From NCBI GenBank assembly GCA_947630855.1, contig CANRJF010000029.1, positions 1 through 34,009 on the forward strand: a stretch of 34,009 bases of DNA, written 5' to 3'. Below are positions 26,101 to 33,024 of this stretch, piece by piece; the first letter of the stretch is position 1; each line of letters opens with the position of its first letter. Under the pieces are notes generated by a model. The model saw nothing but the letters and a program-made list of their open reading frames with translations, made no database searches and was not told the origin of the DNA. This stretch comes from an uncultured Lachnospiraceae bacterium. Lineage in GTDB: Bacteria; Bacillota; Clostridia; Lachnospirales; Lachnospiraceae. Both the position numbers and the translations under genes were made by a program.

Positions 26101-27248
26101 TTGTATGTTTCCAATTCCTCCTTGCAGTACTGGGCAATTTTTAAATTTACGTTTTTCTCCACGATGCCGTTGCCCACCGTACCTCCGTCAGTGCCTCCGT
26201 GGCCTGCATCCAGCACCACCACAATATTGTCTGTGGCAGCTCCCTTTATTGCAGAGGAGAGTGAACTTTTGCTTAATGATGCGGGAACCTTGCATCCTGC
26301 CCCCTTTAAGGCGTTTTCCACCTGCTCTTCCTTATTGTCTCCATCCATAATGACAACGCTTGCCTCTGTTAAGGCTGCCAGTTCTTCCAAATCCTCATCC
26401 GTCAAAAGCACATCATCCGGCTGGGTATTTGTCTCTTCATTGACGCCAAAAGAAGCATCCACCCCGATTTTAGCTAAATCTGCCCGGGTTTCTACCCCGT
26501 CTATGGCATAAGTTAATTCTGTAATCTGATAGCTGCCTGATAAGGCATCATCGGAAAATTCCATGGTAAACAGTGCAAAATCATCCAGCAAATGGGAAGC
26601 CTGCGCCTGATAGGATGCGCCTGTTGCCGTATTTTTATAGGTTAAAAGGGCAGACTCCACTTTCCCTGTGCCGTCCCCTATGCCTGCAAAAATCCTCTGG
26701 GTTCCCGGCGTCTTTACCACCGGCTCCTCCACCACAAGATAATTTACCAAGGATGACTGGTCTTCCTCACTGTCTTTTTCCTGTGTATCTTTGTCTGCGC
26801 CGTCATCCTCTGGCTGACTGTCATTTTCTTCTGTGCTTTCCGGCGCAACACTCTGTGTATTTTCACTTTCAGGGGCTGTGCTTTCTGTATTCTCTGTGCC
26901 TTCCCCCTCCGGTGTGACGCTTTCTGTGCTTTCACTTTCCGGCACTGTACTTTCTGTACTCTCTGTGCCTTCACTCTCCGGCGTCGGGCTCTCTGTACTC
27001 TCGCTCTCCGGCATCACGCTCTCTGTGTTCTCGCTTTCCGGCATCACGCTTTCTGTGTTCTCACTTTCCGGCATCACGTCCTTTGTGTTCTCACTTTCCG
27101 GCGCTGCGCTTTCTGTCCTGCTCTCATCCTGCATTTCTGCAGCGTAGCCCGGGTTTTCTGCTGATGCTGCAAGAACGTCCCCGTAGCCTGTGGTAAATCC
27201 TAAAAACAACGCCAACAGCAATGCCGTTACTCTTTTGCATTTTTTCAT
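23157..27248 (-). CDS. Bifunctional autolysin: amidase, seven FN3 repeats, glucosaminidase
   Basis: 1363-residue secreted protein. A signal peptide (about 1-28) is followed by a Glu/Ser/Thr-rich repeat region (about 40-150, unit PESENTESVM). A small beta domain comes next, then an Amidase_3 catalytic domain (about 343-545) with H350 (DAGHGG), E364, H418 (ISLHNNS) and E505 (VEHAFIS). Seven fibronectin-III-like repeats follow (about 550-1185), recognisable by W near the start and YYYKI/YWYKV at the end. The C-terminus is a glucosaminidase domain with E1260 (CLETGYLSFGG). It should cut both peptide-sugar and sugar-sugar bonds, a design known from staphylococcal Atl, but here on one unprocessed chain with no visible cleavage site. 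It follows carbamate kinase by 22 bp. Confidence 0.93.
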   Translation of the reverse strand: MKKCKRVTALLLALFLGFTTGYGDVLAASAENPGYAAEMQDESRTESAAPESENTKDVMPESENTESVMPESENTESVMPESESTESPTPESEGTESTESTVPESESTESVTPEGEGTENTESTAPESENTQSVAPESTEENDSQPEDDGADKDTQEKDSEEDQSSLVNYLVVEEPVVKTPGTQRIFAGIGDGTGKVESALLTYKNTATGASYQAQASHLLDDFALFTMEFSDDALSGSYQITELTYAIDGVETRADLAKIGVDASFGVNEETNTQPDDVLLTDEDLEELAALTEASVVIMDGDNKEEQVENALKGAGCKVPASLSKSSLSSAIKGAATDNIVVVLDAGHGGTDGGTVGNGIVEKNVNLKIAQYCKEELETYKGVTVIMTRSADITLTLAQRAQVAIDNKANVFISLHNNSNESPGPNGANVYYPNNNYNSTVSQIGKDLATIIEAKLTELGLASGGIHIRNSENETKYPDGSLADYYGVIKRCKEYGIPGLIVEHAFISNAGDAANFLSTDEKLKKLGVADATGIAQYYKLTKKDGSDSLITSIKSKDSKHLVIKWNPVDDATGYEIGRAVSENGTYTTIKKITSQKTKKYTDSTVKPGKLYYYKIRPILKDGSGDWSEAASGRTAKVPSDLYVASQGGSALRVSWTADDNVAGYQITRSKSVNGKYKELATIANNTVEYFDDTTIKGGKKYYYKIQAYNYNGTTMGYSGYSSAVMGQTLMPVTIKKIAPVATKKHTIYWTAADNATGYQIFQSTSIDGTYKRIKTVKSRNTTSYTVTGLKTGVKYYYKIRSMKKKNGVKEFSDFSPAKGAWVNKKPVITEVVGYTGTKIKVCWNPLENVKSYDIYRSTSKYGKYTKVGSADGDETSYTDSKLKMNQKYYYKMQANVKGYKATGKTSLSKAVKGYTMRKTEISSVEPDAAGALVIKWMQVKNSKGYEVYRSTSRDGDYKLLTTINSAKTTSYTDSTVEKSVNYWYKVRVFTKDGKKTVYGQYSEPVEGNNLKAPSDVTVTQVSETQLDITWSAVSDAVGYIISRSTKPEDGFATLAVLGNVTTYSDTSVVKDTVYYYKIQSVDVNGRTSGYSSVASGCAMAKLVITSAQWSGGGVSVTWRPSQVAVTGYEIYRSSSERVSSVEKIGDTKDSSYLDTNVKTGVTYYYKIRSYTTVSGKNRYSGFSDTLSTNPYDYRIMGSAGATVAQMTAMYNDSKKTYPSAVYSSKGAADINAFCQIVYEESVAEGVKPEVLFAQVCLETGYLSFGGQVKAEQCNFGGLGALDTGESGAVFPDVRTGIRAQVQHLKAYASVDALRQPCVDPRFSGVPRGRAEYVQQLGSGNWATDPAYAAKLMNNINAIKGK
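26830..27115. repeat. Tandem repeats encoding PESENTESVM-like units
   Basis: The 30-bp unit (sense PESENTESVM and variants PESESTES, PEGEGTEN) occurs about nine times with drift. The most similar copies are next to each other at about 27000-27090, a sign of recent duplication. Repeats lie near the N-terminus of the autolysin, where they act as a spacer. Confidence 0.7.
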
Positions 27249-27270
27249 TTTTATCGCTCCTCTTTATTTT

Positions 27271-28203
27271 TTATTTACGAATTACCGTTCCTGTAAGCCC
27301 TTCTAATGCTTCTTTTGATTTACTTAATTTTGTAATTACTGCCGTCCTCACTGCCGAATTGCCGATAAAATCTATGGCTGCCTGTATTTTCGGCAGAATA
27401 GTCCCCTCTTCAAATTCGCCCTGGCTGATATAGGAAGATGCCTGGCTTACCGTTAAAGTATCTAAAGGCGTCTGGTTTTCCCTGCCGTAATTTAAACAGA
27501 CTTTTTCTTCCCCTGTCAAAATAACGAACATATCCGCATTCAGCATTTCCGCCAGTTTTCCTGCCGCCAAATCCTTCTCAATCACTGCGCTGGCGCCTTT
27601 TAACCGGTTATTTTGTACCAGGACGGGTATTCCTCCGCCGCCGCAGGCAATGACAATCTGGTCACTGTCGCTTAAAGCCCGGATGGCATCTATCTCCACA
27701 ATATCCATGGGTTTTGGAGCTGCCACAATTCTCCTGTATCCCTCCGGCGTTTCCACCACATGATTGCCCTTCTTTTCTTCTGCTTCTGCCTCTTCCCTGC
27801 TCATAACACGCCCGATAATCTTGCTGGGATGGTAAAATGCCTCATCATAAGGGTCTACACACACCTGGGTTAAAATCGTGGAAACCGTCTTAAAAATTCC
27901 CCGGTTCAACAATTCGGTGCGGATGGCATTCTGCAGGTCGTATCCGATATATCCCTGGCTCATGGCAGAACATACGGACATTGGCGTTGCCGTATATTCA
28001 GGATACAAACGGCAGAACTCAGACATGGCTGTATGTATCATCCCCACCTGGGGACCGTTGCTGTGTGAAATTACCACCTGATAATCTGACTCAATTAAAT
28101 CCGCAACCGCTTTCGCTGTCTCCTCGGTTGCAGATTTCTGCTCGGGAAGGGTAGTTCCCAGCGCTTCATGTCCCAGTGCGATTACAATCTTTTTCTTTCT
28201 CAT
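27271..28203 (-). CDS. arcC: Carbamate kinase
   Basis: 310-residue amino-acid-kinase-fold enzyme that interconverts carbamoyl phosphate plus ADP and carbamate plus ATP. Landmarks are SHSNGPQVG (48-56), the IACGGGGIPVL nucleotide motif (about 187-197), ASAVIEKDLAAGKLA (about 207-221) and FVILTGEEKVCLNYG. The usual N-terminal ALGGNALL motif reads ALGHEALG here (residues 9-16), so the GGN is replaced by GHE. No arcA or arcB is present in the window, so arginine deiminase function is not implied; purine or other carbamoyl-phosphate catabolism is an alternative. It has its own promoter (28268-28296) and a ribosome site AGGAGG, and is the first gene of an operon whose later genes are wall hydrolases, an odd partnership. 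Confidence 0.88.
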   Translation of the reverse strand: MRKKKIVIALGHEALGTTLPEQKSATEETAKAVADLIESDYQVVISHSNGPQVGMIHTAMSEFCRLYPEYTATPMSVCSAMSQGYIGYDLQNAIRTELLNRGIFKTVSTILTQVCVDPYDEAFYHPSKIIGRVMSREEAEAEEKKGNHVVETPEGYRRIVAAPKPMDIVEIDAIRALSDSDQIVIACGGGGIPVLVQNNRLKGASAVIEKDLAAGKLAEMLNADMFVILTGEEKVCLNYGRENQTPLDTLTVSQASSYISQGEFEEGTILPKIQAAIDFIGNSAVRTAVITKLSKSKEALEGLTGTVIRK

Positions 28204-28267
28204 TGTATCTTCCTCCTGGTTTTATACCTGATAAAAAATTCTGCTCTAATTTGCAGCAATATTTTAT

Positions 28268-28296
28268 ATTATAAAACATCTCTCATTACACCGCAA
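28268..28296 (-). promoter_or_regulatory. Promoter of the carbamate kinase / wall hydrolase operon
   Basis: TTGCGG (28291-28296), a 17-bp spacer and TATAAT (28268-28273) on the minus strand, placed directly after the terminator of the htrA gene. Confidence 0.65.
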
Positions 28297-28299
28297 GCA

Positions 28300-28357
28300 T
28301 AAAAAGGAAGAATCCCCTGCCAGTTTTACATAGAAATACCAGCCTATGATTCTTCCC
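28300..28357 (-). terminator. Terminator of the HtrA-type protease gene
   Basis: On the minus strand GGAAGAATC (28348-28356) pairs with GATTCTTCC (28306-28314), followed by five T. The loop is about 33 nt long and unusually large for a terminator, but the T run and the new promoter after it support the call. Confidence 0.7.
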
Positions 28358-28377
28358 TTATATGCCTTTTTAATGTC

Positions 28378-29682
28378 CTATTTTTTCTTTCCTAAAGTGA
28401 GTTCCACCGTATTCTCCACGTACTCACCCTCCTGTGCCCGCTCATACACGACTTCCACCGTAGTTCCTGCCGGCATATACCGCATAAGCTCCTTTATATC
28501 CTCCATGGCGGTGATATTCCTTCCGTCAAACTTTGTTATAATATCCCCCTGGAGAATGCCTGCATTGTAAGCGCCGCTGCCCTCTACCACCTGGGCAACA
28601 TACACCCCTGCGGGCATATTGTATGTCTTTGACACTTCCTCTGTTACATCCACCCCGGAAATGCCCAGATATCCCGTGTCCTGGCTTTTTACAACTTTCC
28701 TGGTAATCAACTGGCGGATAATGGGGATTGCCGTATCCGCAGGAATGGCATATCCCATTCCCTCCACACTTTCCTGGGAATATTTTACGGAATTAATGCC
28801 AATCACTTCCCCGTAAATGTTTAACAATGCTCCGCCGCTGTTTCCCGGATTTATGGCTGCGTCTGTCTGCAATAACTGATTGGTCACGGATGTGCCGTCT
28901 GTCTCATCCTGTACTGTCACTTCCCGGTCCAAAGCGGAAATCACCCCTTTGGTAACCGACTGGCCATATCCTAAGGCATTGCCAATGGCAATTGCTGTCT
29001 GTCCTTCCTTAACCTGTTTTGAATCCCCGAAAATTGCAGTACGAATATGATTTTTCGTCCTCTTGTCAAGTTCTGACAGCTTCACGCTCACTACCGCCAG
29101 GTCACTGCTGGCATCCGTTCCCTTTACTGCCGCCGTCACCTGACTTTTATCTGCAAAAATCACGGACAAGGTGCTGGCCCCTGCCACCACATGATTGTTT
29201 GTTGCAATATATAAATTTTCCTCATCCTGGCTTATGATAATTCCCGAGCCGCACCCTTCGCTTTCATATTCCCTGGTATAACCAAAAAAGCTCTCCACTT
29301 TCCTGGTGGAAATGGTGGTGATAGATACAATGGAGGGCATGACCCCTTCCACAATGGCAGACACATCCGTCAATGTCCCAGCGGAAACAGGCACCACATC
29401 AGATTCTCCTGATTCCGTGCTGAAATTCTCTGTCAGATTATGTTCGGCAATATTAAAATCCCCGCCGCCTTTTACTGCTGCCTTTTCCTGCCCGTCATTT
29501 TTCAAAACATTTCCAAAAAAGCCGGCAGTTCCCAAAAATGAAACTCCTGCCACAATAACCGCTAAAAAACATAAGAAAATGGCACGTATCGCTTTTTTCA
29601 CCCTGTGAGGCTTCTTTTTCTCAGGTTTCTGTGGTTCTTCAAAAGGTGTATAATAGGCATTCCCTTCATCAAACTGGTTCAT
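28378..29682 (-). CDS. Trypsin-like serine protease with PDZ domain, HtrA/DegP family
   Basis: 434-residue membrane-anchored HtrA protease for envelope quality control. A single membrane segment covers about 31-54 after a basic N-terminal tail, putting the catalytic part outside the cell. The trypsin-like triad is complete: H164 (TNNHVVAG), D194 (SSDLAVVSV) and S282 (NPGNSGGALLN). One PDZ domain occupies about 340-430 (YNAGILQGDIITKFDG). AAGGAG precedes the start. It lies between the LCP gene and the carbamate kinase operon with terminators on both sides, so it is a single-gene unit. Stress-type control by a two-component system is common in the family, but I do not see such a gene in this window. 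Confidence 0.95.
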   Translation of the reverse strand: MNQFDEGNAYYTPFEEPQKPEKKKPHRVKKAIRAIFLCFLAVIVAGVSFLGTAGFFGNVLKNDGQEKAAVKGGGDFNIAEHNLTENFSTESGESDVVPVSAGTLTDVSAIVEGVMPSIVSITTISTRKVESFFGYTREYESEGCGSGIIISQDEENLYIATNNHVVAGASTLSVIFADKSQVTAAVKGTDASSDLAVVSVKLSELDKRTKNHIRTAIFGDSKQVKEGQTAIAIGNALGYGQSVTKGVISALDREVTVQDETDGTSVTNQLLQTDAAINPGNSGGALLNIYGEVIGINSVKYSQESVEGMGYAIPADTAIPIIRQLITRKVVKSQDTGYLGISGVDVTEEVSKTYNMPAGVYVAQVVEGSGAYNAGILQGDIITKFDGRNITAMEDIKELMRYMPAGTTVEVVYERAQEGEYVENTVELTLGKKK

Positions 29683-29767
29683 ATTCCTGCTCCTTTCATC
29701 CTTTGATGTTCAATAGTTTATCCTGTTTTTGTGTTCCTTTTGTGAAATCCTTTGGACGACGTGTGCA

Positions 29768-29804
29768 TAAAAAAAAGAAGCCGCAATGGCTTCTCTTTTT
29801 TTTA
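29768..29804 (-). terminator. Terminator of the LCP gene
   Basis: On the minus strand AGAAGCC and GGCTTCT form a 7-bp stem with a 5-nt loop, flanked by A and T runs. The palindrome can work in both directions. Confidence 0.85.
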
Positions 29805-30941
29805 TTCCTCCGAATTTGTACCTTCCGTAGAATATCCCGTATCTGTTGTGCTGGTATTATCATCCCCTGTTAAAGGATTATCGTATCTTGCCGTATGTTC
29901 CGTGGTAAGTCCTGTATAATTAACAATATATTCGCTGATGCCTTTCACCGTATTGGATACATTGTTTTCCTCACTAAACAAATACTCATGCAGTTCCTGC
30001 ACATTTGTCTCCAAATCCGTGGGGACTACCATACTCTGGGAACCTATATTGCCGGTGTAAAGTTCAAATGGCCATCCATGATTTCCCACCAGTTCATAAT
30101 CCATAACGCTGCTGGCTAAAGAAAGCATTTCCTTGCTGGTAAAGCTGGTGGAAATCTCACCAAACATTGCCTCAATCAATTTGCTCACCGTTGAAATGCT
30201 GGAGCCTTTGGCTTTCTCAATCATCTTTGTCAGCACTTCCCTCTGACGTTCCGTACGCCTGAAATCATCCCCCGCCGTGTAACGGATACGGCAGTATGCC
30301 AACGCCTGCACACCGTCCACTTTGTATGTTCCGCCGCCGCTTAATTTCTCGGATGAATGGTTTGTCACCTCATTGATTTCGTCAATGTAATTGTCATTCA
30401 TAATCTTCACTTCCTCATCGGTAAGTGTAAGCTCTATTCCGTCTAACAAATCCACCGCATCTACAACTGCCCCGAAATCCACGGCAACATAGTTGGTAAT
30501 ATCCAGATTCAGATTCTTATTTAATGCAGCAATGGCGTTTTTAGGCCCTCCATAGGAATAAGCGGAATTTATTTTGCCGTAAGTGCCCTCTTTTACGTTT
30601 AAGTAAGTATCACGGTATACGGACAAAATCTTAACTTCCTTTGTATCGTTGTTGATGCTGGCAATCATAATGGTATCACTGTTGCCGCTTTCATACTTTC
30701 CTACGGTACGGTTATCCAGACCAAACAATGCAATGTTGGTATACCCTTCCAACGCTTCCTTTGTCTCGGAATCCAGTTCAATTTCCACCTCTTCCGGCTC
30801 AATGGGACCGGTGGTCTCCATTTCATCCATCTTAGAAGACACATACAGGCCTACAAGAAGAGCTACCAATACAATCAGCTCAATTGCAAATATTACAATT
30901 TTGTTTTTTTTGTTCTTTTTCTTTTTTCTTTTTGTACTCAT
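29802..30941 (-). CDS. LytR-CpsA-Psr (LCP) family phosphotransferase
   Basis: 379-residue envelope protein that by family transfers polymers such as teichoic acids or capsular/rhamnan polysaccharides from lipid carrier to peptidoglycan. A lysine-rich N-terminus (KRKKKKNKKNK) precedes a single membrane span at about 15-35. The catalytic LCP domain is outside: D89 (NSDTIM), R110-D111 (SVYRDTY), INSAYSYGGP (125-134), R218 and R220 (CRIRYTAGDDFRRTERQ, 217-233). The last 60 residues are Thr/Ser/Asp-rich and disordered. GGAGAGAAG lies at the start. It follows the glycosyltransferase genes but has its own strong promoter (31016-31044). It probably attaches the polysaccharide made by those enzymes. 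Confidence 0.94.
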   Translation of the reverse strand: MSTKRKKKKNKKNKIVIFAIELIVLVALLVGLYVSSKMDEMETTGPIEPEEVEIELDSETKEALEGYTNIALFGLDNRTVGKYESGNSDTIMIASINNDTKEVKILSVYRDTYLNVKEGTYGKINSAYSYGGPKNAIAALNKNLNLDITNYVAVDFGAVVDAVDLLDGIELTLTDEEVKIMNDNYIDEINEVTNHSSEKLSGGGTYKVDGVQALAYCRIRYTAGDDFRRTERQREVLTKMIEKAKGSSISTVSKLIEAMFGEISTSFTSKEMLSLASSVMDYELVGNHGWPFELYTGNIGSQSMVVPTDLETNVQELHEYLFSEENNVSNTVKGISEYIVNYTGLTTEHTARYDNPLTGDDNTSTTDTGYSTEGTNSEE

Positions 30942-31015
30942 CTTCTCTCCATTCTTTCAGGCTCTTATCTTTAACCAGCGCCCAAAGTGCTGTTATTCAG
31001 AAAACAATTAAAATT

Positions 31016-31044
31016 AATATATAACTTTTTTCCTATATTGTCAA
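31016..31044 (-). promoter_or_regulatory. Near-consensus promoter of the LCP gene
   Basis: TTGACA (31039-31044), a 17-bp spacer and TATATT (31016-31021) on the minus strand. The -35 is a perfect match and the leader is about 70 nt. Confidence 0.8.
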
Positions 31045-31092
31045 TAATTACAAGCCAAAGAATCGCCCTGTGCCGTGTAGAATTTCAGCGTC

Positions 31093-31131
31093 ATATTTTT
31101 GTAATTTTTGTAATATTTTTGTATATTTTTC
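31093..31131. repeat. AT-rich tandem repeat between glycosyltransferase and LCP genes
   Basis: Two perfect copies of atatttttgta (31093-31103 and 31113-31123) surround a shortened copy (31104-31112), and a partial copy follows. Phased T tracts at about 10-bp spacing are typical of bent DNA just upstream of the promoter at 31016-31044. Confidence 0.6.
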
Positions 31132-31141
31132 ACAAAATTTC

Positions 31142-31870
31142 TTAATATTTCCTAAACATCCTCCAGCGCAAAAGGGCTTTTGCCAACAAAATTCTTTTGC
31201 AAAACATCTCCTTAACCGTACCATGATTAAAATCCGATACATTCTGCTCATGCCTTCGGTACAATAGCAGTTTTTCCGGCAAAAACAAATTTTTGCCCCC
31301 TAAAATGTCACTGATAAGCCCAATCCACTGGTCATGCATCTGCACTTCCCCCGGGATGGGCAGCACGAAAGGCAGCAGTTTGCGGTGAAACGCCATGCAG
31401 CAGCCCATATAGCGGTTTTTCACAAAATTTTTCAAAAATCCGGCGCAGGAACCCCGGTAGGCAAAAAAGGAGGACATTATCTCCTTTTCCAGCCTGGAAT
31501 CCATCACTTCTGCGTCATGGTTGACTAAGAGACAGCCCCCTTTTCCCAGATATTCCATCACCCGTTCCACTTTGTTTTCTGTCCACACATCATCCTGGTC
31601 CGATAGAAAAATATATTCCCCCCGGCAATGTCTTATGGCATTTTCAATATTTTTCTTTATGCCCTCGCCCGGGCCTTTTAAAATTTTTAAGGGGATTTCC
31701 CCCTTTTGGTATTCTTTTAATATTTCAAGGGTATTATCACAAGAACCGTCATCTGACACCACAATCTCATCTTCCCCTGAAAGATTCGCCAAAATGGAAT
31801 CAAGCTGTTCTCTGATATATTTTTCTCCGTTGTAAGATGCCAGCGCAACACTTATCCTTACTTTTCCCAT
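31142..31870 (-). CDS. Glycosyltransferase family 2, rhamnosyltransferase-like
   Basis: 242-residue cytoplasmic GT-A enzyme. It starts with the GT2 signature VALASYNGEKYIREQLDSIL, followed by EIVVSDDGSCDNT and the metal-binding LSDQDDVW (about 92-99). No membrane segment. It overlaps the previous gene by 13 bp and is the third and last gene of the cluster. Family members of this size add rhamnose or another sugar to a lipid-linked wall polysaccharide. The specific acceptor cannot be read from sequence. Confidence 0.9.
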   Translation of the reverse strand: MGKVRISVALASYNGEKYIREQLDSILANLSGEDEIVVSDDGSCDNTLEILKEYQKGEIPLKILKGPGEGIKKNIENAIRHCRGEYIFLSDQDDVWTENKVERVMEYLGKGGCLLVNHDAEVMDSRLEKEIMSSFFAYRGSCAGFLKNFVKNRYMGCCMAFHRKLLPFVLPIPGEVQMHDQWIGLISDILGGKNLFLPEKLLLYRRHEQNVSDFNHGTVKEMFCKRILLAKALLRWRMFRKY

Positions 31871-33024
31871 GATAAAAATATTTCCTCGTAAGCCTTTGCT
31901 ATTTTTTCTTTGCTGTAATGGTTTAAAATTCTCTTCTTTGCCAGATTGCCGTATGCCATCCGTTCCTCTTCATCTAACGTATCCGCCCTGTCCAAAAGCC
32001 GTGAAAGGCTTCCCGGAGACTTCTTCCAGTACAATGCGGCATCTTCCCCCACTTCCCGGTTAAATCCCACATCCAAAAGCAGATTTAATTTCGTGCTTCC
32101 TAAGGCTTCTAACAGGGAAGGGTTTGTGCCTCCCACTTCGTGGCCGTGCAGGTATCCATAGGCGTTTTCCCTGATTTTTTTTATCAGTTCCTCCTTATAT
32201 ACCGTACCGCAGAACACAATTCTTTTATCCTCTTCAAATGCGGTACTGCTTTTTAATTTTTCATAAAAAGCATTTTTCTCCACATTGGTAATGACCGCCA
32301 GTTTCCGCTTCGTCTTTGACCTCATAAATTCCTTAAGCATTGTCTCGTAATTGTTTTCCGGCACAAACCTTCCAACAATAAGATAATATTCCCCCGGCTT
32401 AAGTCCCCGCTCTTCATACCATTTTATAAGTTCACTGTCACTGTCTTTTAAACTGCTGGCTGCCACATCCGCCCCGTAAGGGATAAAAACAGTTGCGGGA
32501 CGGTATTTCTTATAGGTATCTTTTATATAAATCTCCATGTTTTTCGAGTCACAAATCATTAAGTCCCCGTGTTTTACCATAAGGCCTTCAGATAATTTCC
32601 AGTATCGGCGGATGTATCTGTTCCATTTTGCACGCATCCACTCATGGCCGTCAGGGTTAATGTAGAGCCTTCCTCCCATTTTTACAAGGCGTCTTTTCAA
32701 AAATCCCACAAAAGGCCCAATCCGGCATGCCAGCACATACACAACCGGATGGGGGGAAGGTTTTTTCTTTAAATAGTTAAGGCAGCAGCAAAAGGCGGCA
32801 ATATCATAATACACCGCTTTTGCCGGGCCTATATCAGGCACTTTTATCTGAAAACAGCGGGCTCCCTGATAGGCATATTCCCCCGGGGCATCTCCCATGC
32901 ATGCCACATGGTAATGTATTTCTTTACTTGTTTTATACCGGGTAAGCTGCTCTGCAAATGTTTCAAATCCCCCGTACTTTGCGGGTATGCCCTTGCTTCC
33001 AATAATAAATACATCCTGTGTCAT
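31858..33024 (-). CDS. Glycosyltransferase (GT4-like, DUF1972 type), possible beta-1,4-rhamnosyltransferase
   Basis: 388-residue enzyme with a Rossmann-type N-terminus beginning VFIIGSKGIPAKYGGFETFAEQL, the hallmark of the DUF1972 group, which includes Cps2T-like rhamnosyltransferases of streptococcal capsules. The C-terminal GT-B half shows IVGRFVPENNYETMLKEF and HEVGGTNPSLLEALGS, the glycosyl-donor pocket. It overlaps its neighbours: the start overlaps the upstream stop by 4 bp (ATGA) and its end overlaps the next start by 13 bp, so the three genes are translationally coupled. Linkage type is inferred from family resemblance. Confidence 0.9.
   Translation of the reverse strand: MTQDVFIIGSKGIPAKYGGFETFAEQLTRYKTSKEIHYHVACMGDAPGEYAYQGARCFQIKVPDIGPAKAVYYDIAAFCCCLNYLKKKPSPHPVVYVLACRIGPFVGFLKRRLVKMGGRLYINPDGHEWMRAKWNRYIRRYWKLSEGLMVKHGDLMICDSKNMEIYIKDTYKKYRPATVFIPYGADVAASSLKDSDSELIKWYEERGLKPGEYYLIVGRFVPENNYETMLKEFMRSKTKRKLAVITNVEKNAFYEKLKSSTAFEEDKRIVFCGTVYKEELIKKIRENAYGYLHGHEVGGTNPSLLEALGSTKLNLLLDVGFNREVGEDAALYWKKSPGSLSRLLDRADTLDEEERMAYGNLAKKRILNHYSKEKIAKAYEEIFLSWEK

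Noticed and set aside
21358-27115. CRISPR-like repeat arrays
   Set aside because: The repeats are in-frame, contiguous and without spacers, and encode protein linkers.
26833-27147. Plus-strand open frames through the repeat regions
   Set aside because: Low-complexity mirror frames of the minus-strand linker genes, with no ribosome sites.
31048-31251. 67-codon minus-strand frame overlapping the end of a glycosyltransferase gene
   Set aside because: Overlaps the real gene in another frame and runs into AT-rich repeats; no family features.
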